From Porphyromonas sp. HMSC065F10 (GTDB lineage Bacteria; Bacteroidota; Bacteroidia; Bacteroidales; Porphyromonadaceae), in assembly GCF_001808555.1 (NCBI RefSeq), contig NZ_KV793774.1:1-60600 (forward strand): a DNA stretch of 60,600 nt, in the 5' to 3' direction. Each line of letters starts with the position of its first letter. The first letter of the stretch is position 1. A model generated the notes under the pieces. That model was given only the letters and a program-made list of their open reading frames with translations, was not told the origin of the DNA and ran no database searches. Shown here piece by piece: positions 8,542-15,536 of the stretch. Both the position numbers and the translations under genes were made by a program.

Positions 8542-9906
8542 TTAGATGGCGGGCAGGCTCATGCCGGTAAACTTGCGGTAGAGGTCGAGGGCGTAGACAT
8601 CGGTCATGCCGCTGATGTAGTCGAGGGCGGACTGGATCTTGCCGTAGAGCGTCGGTGACGACATGTCGTACTGCGAGGGGATGCGATTAAACCAGAGCTT
8701 GGAGTAGGCTCGCTCCGGATGGCGCTGTGCCTCGATCAGGTTGTCTAAGAGTGAGGAGAAGATCCGAAATCCCGCCAGCTCAATGTCGAGCACCTCGCCG
8801 GCGTAGTAGATGCGGTCAAAGGCGACCTCCCGCGCCTCCCTGTACGCCTCCCGCTGTCGCTCCTCCATGGCACCGATCAGGCTGCCGTGGAAGGTGCCGC
8901 TCAGGATCTCCTCCCGGTGGGCGAGGAAGGTGTCGATGGCGGAGAGGGTGAGACGATTGACTACCTTGCCACGGAGGTAGGCGATCTGCTCGTTGTCGTC
9001 CGAGAGCCGACCGATCACCCTACCGGCCTCCTCCCGCTCTGTGTCGGTGAGGAAGGGGTAGAGCAGCTCGCTGCACTCCTCCTGTGAGAGGATCTTAAGC
9101 TTGTATGCATCCTCGAGATCCATGATCTGGTAGCAGATGTCGTCCGCCGCCTCGACTAAGTAGACAAGTGGGTGACGAGCGTACTCGGGGTGCTCGCTCT
9201 CCTCGCCCTCCTCGCTGAGCGCAGGCAACCCGAGCTTCTGCGCTACTCGGTGTAGCGTCTCCTCCTCGCTCGCAAAACAGCCAAACTTCCCCGTCTCACA
9301 CTCCTTGGCGGAGGTGTAGGGGTACTTGATGAAGGAGCCTATCGTGGCGTAGGTGAGGCCATAGCCGCCGGGGCGTCTGCCGCAGAAGGTGTGGGTCAGT
9401 AGGCGGAGACCATTGGCATTGCCATCGTAGTGGACAAAGTCGGTCCAGCGGCCGCCCTCCGCCTCGAGGCTCTCCCGCCAGCGGGTGCCGGCACCCTCGG
9501 TGAAGTAGGCGTGGATGGCCCGCTCCCCGGCGTGACCAAAGGGAGGATTGCCCATGTCGTGCGCCAGGCAGGCAGCGGAGACGACGGTGCCGACGTCGGA
9601 GAAGTCGAAGGGCAGCTCCGGCTCCTCAGCCTTGACAGCACGGCCGATGGCATTGCCGAGCGAGCGGCCGACGCAGGAGACCTCGAGCGTGTGGGTGAGG
9701 CGGTTGTGGACAAAGATCTGCCCCGGGAGGGGGAAGACCTGCGTCTTATTCTGCAGCCGGCGGAAGGGGGCACTGAAGATCAGTCGGTCGTAGTCCCTCT
9801 GGTAGTCGGTTCGCCCGGGCTGCTCGGCCGCCGACTCCTCCTGACCAAAGCGCTCACTCGCCATGAGTTGCGCCCAGTCCATCCGCTTTCTCTTATCCTC
9901 TGTCAT
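8542..9906 (-). CDS. dgt: dGTP triphosphohydrolase-like HD protein
   Basis: A 454-residue HD-superfamily deoxynucleoside triphosphate triphosphohydrolase. It has FRRLQNKTQVFPL and HNRLTHTLEV near the N-terminus, the HD motif CLAHDMGNPPFGHAGE (about 114-129), and EAADDICYQIMDLEDA as the second metal-binding region. It cleaves dNTPs to the nucleoside and triphosphate, limiting dNTP pools. The gene is 5 bp downstream of the sirtuin gene and 14 bp upstream of the U32 gene in one operon. Confidence 0.92.
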   Translation of the reverse strand: MTEDKRKRMDWAQLMASERFGQEESAAEQPGRTDYQRDYDRLIFSAPFRRLQNKTQVFPLPGQIFVHNRLTHTLEVSCVGRSLGNAIGRAVKAEEPELPFDFSDVGTVVSAACLAHDMGNPPFGHAGERAIHAYFTEGAGTRWRESLEAEGGRWTDFVHYDGNANGLRLLTHTFCGRRPGGYGLTYATIGSFIKYPYTSAKECETGKFGCFASEEETLHRVAQKLGLPALSEEGEESEHPEYARHPLVYLVEAADDICYQIMDLEDAYKLKILSQEECSELLYPFLTDTEREEAGRVIGRLSDDNEQIAYLRGKVVNRLTLSAIDTFLAHREEILSGTFHGSLIGAMEERQREAYREAREVAFDRIYYAGEVLDIELAGFRIFSSLLDNLIEAQRHPERAYSKLWFNRIPSQYDMSSPTLYGKIQSALDYISGMTDVYALDLYRKFTGMSLPAI

Positions 9907-9911
9907 GGTGC

Positions 9912-10619
9912 TCAGAGATTTCGCTCCCTCAGGAGGTCAACAAAGTGGCGCACGCCGGCTGAGGCGCCCTCGTGGATCTGCTCAAAGTCGCCCGGCACCG
10001 GCACCGGCTTGGGGTCAATGAGGAACTTCGGGATCCCGCTCGGGGCGCAGGTGGAGAGACCGGCGGCGGGATAGACGACGAGGCTGGTGCCGATGATGAG
10101 GAAAATGTCTGCTGCCATAGTGGCGCGGATCGCATCGCTCATGCGGGGGACCCCCTCACCGAAGTAGACGATGAAGGGACGCAGCCGGCGCCCACTGCGG
10201 TCGGTGGCATCGATGGCCATCTCCAGCTTGCCGTCCGGGAGGGGAAGCGGTGTCTCCGGGTCGTCCATGGTGCAGCACTTCATCAGCTCGCCATGGAGAT
10301 GGATCACGTGGCTGCTCCCTGCCCGCTCATGGAGGTCGTCGATATTCTGCGTCACGATGGTGACGTCGTAGTCCTGCTCCAGCTCAGCGAGGAGCTTGTG
10401 TCCGGCATTGGGCTGAGCGGCAGCGCAGCCGAGGCGGAGCTTATTGGCGAAGCGGATGCAGCGTGCGGGGTCCCGCAGGATCGCCTCATGGGTAGCCACC
10501 TCGGCGACAGGCTCATTCTCCCACAGCCCGTCAGCGTCGCGAAAGGTGCTGAGCCCGCTCTCGGCACTCATGCCGGCGCCGGTGAGCACCACCAATCTCT
10601 TTTTATTTCCTTGACTCAT
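9912..10619 (-). CDS. NAD-dependent deacylase (Sir2 family) lacking the usual zinc cysteines
   Basis: A 235-residue sirtuin. The NAD-binding motifs GAGMSAESGLSTFRD (15-29) and TQNIDDLHERAG are intact, as is the catalytic His in HLHGE. The zinc module that normally follows with two Cys-x-x-Cys pairs is reduced to one CC pair (MKCCTMDD), as in many Bacteroidota sirtuins. It then continues with RPFIVYFGEGVP and the GTSLVVYPAAGL nucleotide motif. It likely removes acyl groups from protein lysines. It is co-transcribed with GH92 and dgt. Confidence 0.9.
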   Translation of the reverse strand: MSQGNKKRLVVLTGAGMSAESGLSTFRDADGLWENEPVAEVATHEAILRDPARCIRFANKLRLGCAAAQPNAGHKLLAELEQDYDVTIVTQNIDDLHERAGSSHVIHLHGELMKCCTMDDPETPLPLPDGKLEMAIDATDRSGRRLRPFIVYFGEGVPRMSDAIRATMAADIFLIIGTSLVVYPAAGLSTCAPSGIPKFLIDPKPVPVPGDFEQIHEGASAGVRHFVDLLRERNL

Positions 10620-10631
10620 AGTCCTTGTCTC

Positions 10632-12863
10632 TCAGAAGTCTCGGGGCTCGCTCCCCATATAGATGTCGAGGATCCCCCCGCGAGCGATGTCCTCATAGTC
10701 GAGGTAACGCTTGGTGTAGTCACCGCCATTGAGCCGGATCCTCTGGATGTAGATATTCTCCGCACTATTGTCGTGCACGCGGATGGTGAAGTGCCCGTCT
10801 CGCACGCTCAGCTCTGCTGCATCGATGATAGGGCTGCCGAAGTAGTAGCGCCCGCCCGCCGGCTCCACCTGATAGAGCCCGATGGCGGTGAGGAGGAGCC
10901 AGGCACTCATCTGCCCCGCATCCTCATTACCCGACAGCCCGTCCGGTGCCGCATGGTACAGCTCCGTCATCACTTGGCGGAGGAGTGGTGCCGCCTTGGA
11001 CTGCCTGCCGAGGACACTGTAGAGGTAAATGGTGTGGTGGCTCGGCTCATTGCCGTGGGCATACTGACCGATCAGGCCGGATATGTCGGGGGATGCATCG
11101 GCACCGGTGAGGTCGGAGGAGATGGAGAAGAGGCTATCCAACTTGGCGATCAGCCGCTCCTCTCCGCCGAAGCAGCCCGCCAGCCCCTCCACATCCTGCG
11201 GGACGAGGAAGGTGTACTGCCACGCATTGCCCTCGCAGTAGTCGTCGTCGCGGTGCTTGGAGGCGGTGGGGTCAAAGGGGGTGTGCCACTCGCCATCGCT
11301 GCCCTTGCCCCTCATAAAGCCGGTCACCGGGTCGAAGAGGTGGTGGTAGGACTTGCTCATCTTGAGGAAATAGGTGTAGTCCTCCTCGTGCCCAAGGTGC
11401 TTTGCTGCCTCAGCAAGGGCGGCATCGGCGATCGCATACTCCATGTCGTAGGCGACGCTCTCGCCCATCTTGTCGTAGGGGATGTAGCCGTACTCACGGC
11501 GGAGATCCTTCCCCCGCTCGTTGAGGAGGGCGGTCTTCTTCAGTTCCTGGTAGACCGAGTCGGGCTCCTCGCAGAGATCCTTCACGATCGCATCAGCAAG
11601 CACACAGATGCCGGGGTCGCCCACCATCGTATTGGTCTCATTGGCATAGAAGTGCCAGACCGGCACCTTGCCTCCCTCGCTCGAGATCGCTGTCATCGTG
11701 CCGACGATGTCCCTCATGCGGTCGGTCTGAGTCAGCGTGAAGAGCGGGTGATAGGCTCTGTAGGTATCCCAGAGGGAGAAGGTCGATCGGGTCGTGTAGC
11801 CCGGGTCGGCGTGCTTGGTAAAGTCGGCGCCAAGGTACGACCCATCCACATTGCTATAGTCGGAGGGGGTGATGAGGGTGTGGTACAGGGCGGTGTAGAG
11901 GGTGACGAGGGTGGCGGAGTCGCTCGCTGCGATACGCATCCGACCCAGCTCCTCCTCCCACGCCTCGTCAGCGGCCTTGCGGACGCTGTCGAAGTCCCAC
12001 CCGGGGCACTCGGCTGCCATATTGGCCCACGCATCCTCGGTGGAGGTGGGGGAGAGGGCGACCTTTAGGAGGACCGGCTCCGTCGGCTGAGCCAGGTGGA
12101 TGTAGGCATAGTTGTAAGGCACGTCGCTCTCCTTTCCCGGCGTGGGGTTCGTGCCGTAGTCGATGGTGCGGATCGGGGTGGAGAGCTCAGCAGCGAAGTA
12201 GACCCGCTGATCCTTTGCCCAGCCGGTGGAGTAGCGGTAGCCCTCCACTCTCGTGTCGCTCACTTGCTTTACCTCGCCCTTGGTCAGCCGGTCCCAGTTT
12301 CCCCCATTGGCAAGGTCCCAGATGATCGCCGGCTGCTCTGCTCCCTCGGGGAAGGCGTACCGGTGCAGTCCCACCCGACTTGTCGCCGTCAGCTCTACGT
12401 CTATGCCGTATCGGGTGAGCCGGGTGGCGTAGTAGCCCGGGCGGACCACCTCACGGCTCCGGTCGGAGTAGCTCCACTGACCGCTCGCCGGATCGTCCGC
12501 CGTCCCTCGCCCCGGAGTCACCTCGCCCGTCACCGGCATTACCGTCAGGTCGAGGAGGTCTCCGATGCCGGTCCCGCTCATATGGGTGTGGGAGAAACCT
12601 ATGATCGTGCTGTCGGAGATGTGGTAGCCGCTGCACCAGTCCCAGCCCTCCGTGACGGAGGTGGGACCGAGCTGGACCATCCCGAGCGGGACACTCGCAC
12701 CGAGGAAGACGTGCCCGTGACCTCCTGTCCCGATCCAGGGATCCACGAGATCGGTTAGCTTGGTCGGATAGTCGGGTGCGCCCTCTTCTACGGTCTTGTG
12801 GCAGCTGAGTGTCAGGAGGAGGGTCATCACCGCCGGGAGGGTGAGGATTATCTTATAGCTCAT
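10632..12863 (-). CDS. GH92 family alpha-mannosidase lipoprotein
   Basis: A 743-residue exported glycosidase. The signal peptide ends in a lipobox (TLLLTLSC). The start of the N-terminal beta-sandwich has DPWIGTGGHGHVFLGASVPLG, the GH92 hallmark. The C-terminal (alpha/alpha)6 domain carries GNEPSHHTIYLY and GNEDAGQMSAWL with the presumed catalytic acid/base and calcium-binding residues. GH92 enzymes are calcium-dependent exo-alpha-mannosidases acting on N-glycans and similar mannosides, so it likely trims host glycans in the periplasm or at the surface. Its ATG overlaps the stop of the upstream unknown gene (ATGA). Confidence 0.93.
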   Translation of the reverse strand: MSYKIILTLPAVMTLLLTLSCHKTVEEGAPDYPTKLTDLVDPWIGTGGHGHVFLGASVPLGMVQLGPTSVTEGWDWCSGYHISDSTIIGFSHTHMSGTGIGDLLDLTVMPVTGEVTPGRGTADDPASGQWSYSDRSREVVRPGYYATRLTRYGIDVELTATSRVGLHRYAFPEGAEQPAIIWDLANGGNWDRLTKGEVKQVSDTRVEGYRYSTGWAKDQRVYFAAELSTPIRTIDYGTNPTPGKESDVPYNYAYIHLAQPTEPVLLKVALSPTSTEDAWANMAAECPGWDFDSVRKAADEAWEEELGRMRIAASDSATLVTLYTALYHTLITPSDYSNVDGSYLGADFTKHADPGYTTRSTFSLWDTYRAYHPLFTLTQTDRMRDIVGTMTAISSEGGKVPVWHFYANETNTMVGDPGICVLADAIVKDLCEEPDSVYQELKKTALLNERGKDLRREYGYIPYDKMGESVAYDMEYAIADAALAEAAKHLGHEEDYTYFLKMSKSYHHLFDPVTGFMRGKGSDGEWHTPFDPTASKHRDDDYCEGNAWQYTFLVPQDVEGLAGCFGGEERLIAKLDSLFSISSDLTGADASPDISGLIGQYAHGNEPSHHTIYLYSVLGRQSKAAPLLRQVMTELYHAAPDGLSGNEDAGQMSAWLLLTAIGLYQVEPAGGRYYFGSPIIDAAELSVRDGHFTIRVHDNSAENIYIQRIRLNGGDYTKRYLDYEDIARGGILDIYMGSEPRDF

Positions 12864-13915
12864 GATTGAAATAAATCTTGGGTGTCGTCACTTGTCTCTG
12901 AGAGGCGTAGGGGGATAAAGATGTAGGCATCCTCCTCCGTCAGCCCAAGGCTGCAGAGGTACTCAGCGTCCTCAGTGGCCATGATGGAGAGGAAAGGGAT
13001 CGCCTCCTCCATCCCCTCGTGCATAGACGGGTGGGGGAAGAAGAGTGGTCGCTCCGGTTCATCCGGATCTAACTTGGGCGGAGCCTCCAGCCTGTAGAGC
13101 TTCTCCGCCCCACGATTGTCCCTCAGTAGGCAGGCCTTGAAGGGCTTGGGTGTGCGGGTGTCCGCATCAAGGAGGCTGTCTGAGTCGGCTTGCCGGTAGA
13201 GCCGATCCATATTCTCGTCATCGTAGCGCAGGAGGATGCCGTGCGTCCGCCGCTCCGAGAGACTGTCCATCGTCTCGTCACCGACCAGTATCATCAGCAG
13301 ATCCTCCGGGAGGATCCCCTTCTCCCTCATCTCCATCTGCGCCGTCTCTCCCACGTCCGTCCGGTCATCAATGATGGCGAAGAGCTCCTCCGGGATCGCT
13401 TCGGACCGGCGTCTCTCCTTCTCCTCCCCACGGGGGTCCTCATCTGCGAGCACCTCACCGGTCATCAGAGCCACGATAGGCATGCCATCCATATAGCCGT
13501 CACGGTAGGCCTGGAGGGCGATGTCATCCCCCAGGCTCTCCAGCAGGCTCTTTTCCTCATCCGTGGTCCATATCAGCATGGGGTAGAGATCCCGCAGCCC
13601 CGGGATGTCGGACTGTGGCAGAGATAGGAGCAGCCGACGCGGCTCGGCGGTGTCATCGGACTCATAGAGGACTGCGCGGAACTTGCGGGGAAGCACATTG
13701 TAGCCCGCACTCCGCTCCTTGCGGTCCGCCTTGGAGACCAATTGACGAAAGTACTCCTCGGTCTGCAGGAAGATCTCGAAGTGGCGCTGCCCGAGGGCAA
13801 ACATATCAAGCCGCAGATCCGGGCGGGTCAGGTAGAGTACCTGATCGGGCCAGATGTTTTGCGATCGGAGGATCTCTTTCATCTCCGGGGAGAGCATTTG
13901 GAGGATATTTGCCAT
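12860..13915 (-). CDS. Uncharacterised acidic cytoplasmic protein, first gene of the seven-gene operon
   Basis: A 351-residue protein I do not recognise. It has no signal peptide or membrane span, is rich in Glu, Asp and Leu, and begins MANILQMLSPEMKEILR. Short repeated themes such as EDAEYLCSLGLTEEDAYIF near the C-terminus and DLYPMLIWTTDEE in the middle suggest an alpha/beta fold. The open frame extends upstream to 14020, but the promoter at 13972-14003 lies inside that extension, so ATG 13915 was chosen. Its stop overlaps the GH92 start by 4 bp, so the two are translationally coupled. Confidence 0.75.
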   Translation of the reverse strand: MANILQMLSPEMKEILRSQNIWPDQVLYLTRPDLRLDMFALGQRHFEIFLQTEEYFRQLVSKADRKERSAGYNVLPRKFRAVLYESDDTAEPRRLLLSLPQSDIPGLRDLYPMLIWTTDEEKSLLESLGDDIALQAYRDGYMDGMPIVALMTGEVLADEDPRGEEKERRRSEAIPEELFAIIDDRTDVGETAQMEMREKGILPEDLLMILVGDETMDSLSERRTHGILLRYDDENMDRLYRQADSDSLLDADTRTPKPFKACLLRDNRGAEKLYRLEAPPKLDPDEPERPLFFPHPSMHEGMEEAIPFLSIMATEDAEYLCSLGLTEEDAYIFIPLRLSETSDDTQDLFQS

Positions 13916-13971
13916 AGCGTGGGGGCTGTAGTGTGATAGTCTGTGTAGGACTGCCGATGCGGTCCTTCTCG

Positions 13972-14003
13972 CAAATATACCCTTACTACCCGCCACCTCC
14001 AAA
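13972..14003 (-). promoter_or_regulatory. Bacteroides-type promoter of the seven-gene minus operon
   Basis: On the minus strand, TTTG (14000-14003) is followed after exactly 20 bp by TATATTTG (13972-13979), a full match to the -33/-7 consensus. Transcription should start near 13965, about 50 nt before ATG 13915. Confidence 0.85.
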
Positions 14004-14058
14004 AAAGTGAGAGCGCCCACGGATAAAAATCATCCGCAGACGCTCTCGGGGGAGGGAG

Positions 14059-14131
<73 letters not shown>

Positions 14132-14188
14132 AAGGGACAGCCTCTTAGAGTGCCACCCGCCCCACCTCTCACCTGGGGTAAGGCTCCG

Positions 14189-14218
14189 CAAAGGTACGAA
14201 ATTATCTCTCTCCGGCAA
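14189..14218 (-). promoter_or_regulatory. Promoter for tRNA-Thr
   Basis: On the minus strand TACCTTTG (14189-14196) is preceded by TTG (14216-14218) with a 19-bp spacer. Start would be about 50 nt upstream of the tRNA. Confidence 0.7.
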
Positions 14219-14287
14219 TGTGTCACTTCCACCTCACGATGCGAATTAGCCAGTGCATGGGTGACGGCGGTGAGGTCTTAACATTAG

Positions 14288-14318
14288 TTGGCGAGGGGGG
14301 GTTTTTAGTGTACCTTTG
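14288..14318 (+). promoter_or_regulatory. Promoter of the B12-riboswitch operon
   Basis: TTG (14288-14290), a 20-bp spacer and TACCTTTG (14311-14318) match the Bacteroides promoter. Transcription would start about 7 nt later, directly at the 5' edge of the riboswitch P1 stem (14325). Confidence 0.82.
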
Positions 14319-14324
14319 TCGTGA

Positions 14325-14517
14325 GCTATGGTGCGATGCGCTCTCAGCCTGAGGCGCGCATCCCATCACAAGAGGGAAGTCCGGTGCGAGTCCGGCACAG
14401 TGCCCGCTACTGTATTCCTCCATTAGGCTGCTTGCCATTCTTTATTACCACTGTCGACCGAGTCGATGGGAAGGTACGCAAGCAAGACCGGAGGTGAGTC
14501 AGGAGACCTGCCATGGC
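14325..14517 (+). promoter_or_regulatory. Cobalamin riboswitch
   Basis: P1 pairs GCTATGG (14325-14331) with CCATGGC (14511-14517). The core has the diagnostic AGAGGGAA, CCGGTGCGAGTCCGG and CCCGCTACTGTA blocks, a variable arm ending GGGAAGGTACGCAAGCAAGAC, and a full B12 box AGTCAGGAGACCTGCC ending at 14513. It precedes the exported chelatase gene by about 60 nt. Binding of adenosyl- or methylcobalamin should reduce expression of the operon. Confidence 0.96.
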
Positions 14518-14534
14518 TGTAAGATAATTTTTCG

Positions 14535-14568
14535 GATCCCGCTCGGGGGCAAGTGGGTCGGATGTTTT
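14535..14568 (+). promoter_or_regulatory. Possible expression-platform hairpin of the riboswitch
   Basis: GATCCCGCT (14535-14543) can pair with AGTGGGTC (14552-14559) with one bulge and one G-U, followed 4 nt later by TTTTT (14565-14569). It could act as a weak terminator or occlude the start codon at 14580. This is inferred from base pairing only. Confidence 0.35.
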
Positions 14569-14579
14569 TCATACACGTT

Positions 14580-15536
14580 ATGAGTAAGACATACCGTCTT
14601 ATCCTCTTTGGTGTACTCTGTATGCTATTCTCTAATGTAGTTGTTAGGGGTGAGGAGAAGATATTTGTGGAGAGTCCGCTCTTTGACTCCCTCAGAGAGG
14701 GAGAGAGAGGGGCGATACTGATGGTTCACTTTGGCACCACACACGATGACACCCGTGTGCGGACGCTTGACGCACTCAATCACGCAGTCGGAGCCGCTTT
14801 CCCCGGCATAGAGCTATGCGAGGCCTACTCCTCGCGGATCGTCTGCAAGCGGCTTCGTGACCGAGGGATCGATAAGCTCTCGCCTATGGAGGCGATGGAT
14901 AAGCTCCGGGCGGAGGGGGTGACCCATCTGCTGATCGTCCCGTCTCAGGTGATCTATGGGCTGGAGATGAAAGCCTTAGAGCAGGAGGTGGAGCAGCGGC
15001 GGGGCGACTTCCGGGAGATCCGCCTGACGACGCCACTCCTCTTCTACGAGAAGGACTACCGAGAGCTGATCGATCGGGTGTTGGTACCATTGGCGAAGGA
15101 TAGGGATACCGCTTACCTCTTGGTGGGGCACGGCACCTACGACAGCTCCACAGCGCAGTATGCGATGCTGGACCACTTCCTGATGGATCGAGGACTCTCG
15201 CAGATCATTGTCGGTTGCATTGAGGGCTACCCCTACTACGATCAGGCGCTCAGGCGTCTCCGTGCCACCGGACTCCGGAGGGTCTGCCTTATGCCACTGA
15301 TGATGGTGGCGGGCGAGCATGCCAAGCACGACATCTCCGACGAGTGGGCCACCGCCCTGCGTGACGAGGGCTATGAGGTGACCGTGGATGCCCGAGGGCT
15401 GGGAGAGCTGCCAGAGGTGCAGGAGCTGGTGGTGGAGCGGGCACGCTTCTTTGCTCACTATCGCCGCCTCCTGATCGGGGAGAAGAAAAAGATCTATGAG
15501 AAAACCGGTGTCAAGCTGAGTGCTGAGGATGAGTAG
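14580..15536 (+). CDS. cbiK: Exported CbiK-family sirohydrochlorin cobaltochelatase, riboswitch controlled
   Basis: A 318-residue class II chelatase of the CbiK family, which inserts Co2+ into sirohydrochlorin. Metal and catalytic residues are seen as His184 (VGHGT), Glu215 (CIEGYP) and His248 (AGEHAKHD). An N-terminal signal peptide (MSKTYRLILFGVLCML, cleavage near VVRG-EE, no lipobox Cys) predicts a periplasmic enzyme, like the CbiKP of Desulfovibrio and unlike the cytoplasmic Salmonella CbiK. The ATG at 14580 was chosen because it begins the signal peptide; an in-frame ATG at 14553 lies in the riboswitch expression platform. It is first gene of an operon with a TonB receptor, whose start overlaps its stop. 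Whether the metal is cobalt, iron or nickel in vivo cannot be read from the sequence. Confidence 0.9.
   Translation: MSKTYRLILFGVLCMLFSNVVVRGEEKIFVESPLFDSLREGERGAILMVHFGTTHDDTRVRTLDALNHAVGAAFPGIELCEAYSSRIVCKRLRDRGIDKLSPMEAMDKLRAEGVTHLLIVPSQVIYGLEMKALEQEVEQRRGDFREIRLTTPLLFYEKDYRELIDRVLVPLAKDRDTAYLLVGHGTYDSSTAQYAMLDHFLMDRGLSQIIVGCIEGYPYYDQALRRLRATGLRRVCLMPLMMVAGEHAKHDISDEWATALRDEGYEVTVDARGLGELPEVQELVVERARFFAHYRRLLIGEKKKIYEKTGVKLSAEDE

Noticed and set aside
9972-12068. Long plus-strand open frame (698 codons) opposite the sirtuin and GH92 genes
   Set aside because: It is antisense to two well-supported genes, has no domain pattern, and reflects the GC-rich third codon position of the minus-strand genes.
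13916-14020. N-terminal extension of the unknown operon-leading protein
   Set aside because: A full promoter lies at 13972-14003 inside it, so it would not be transcribed.
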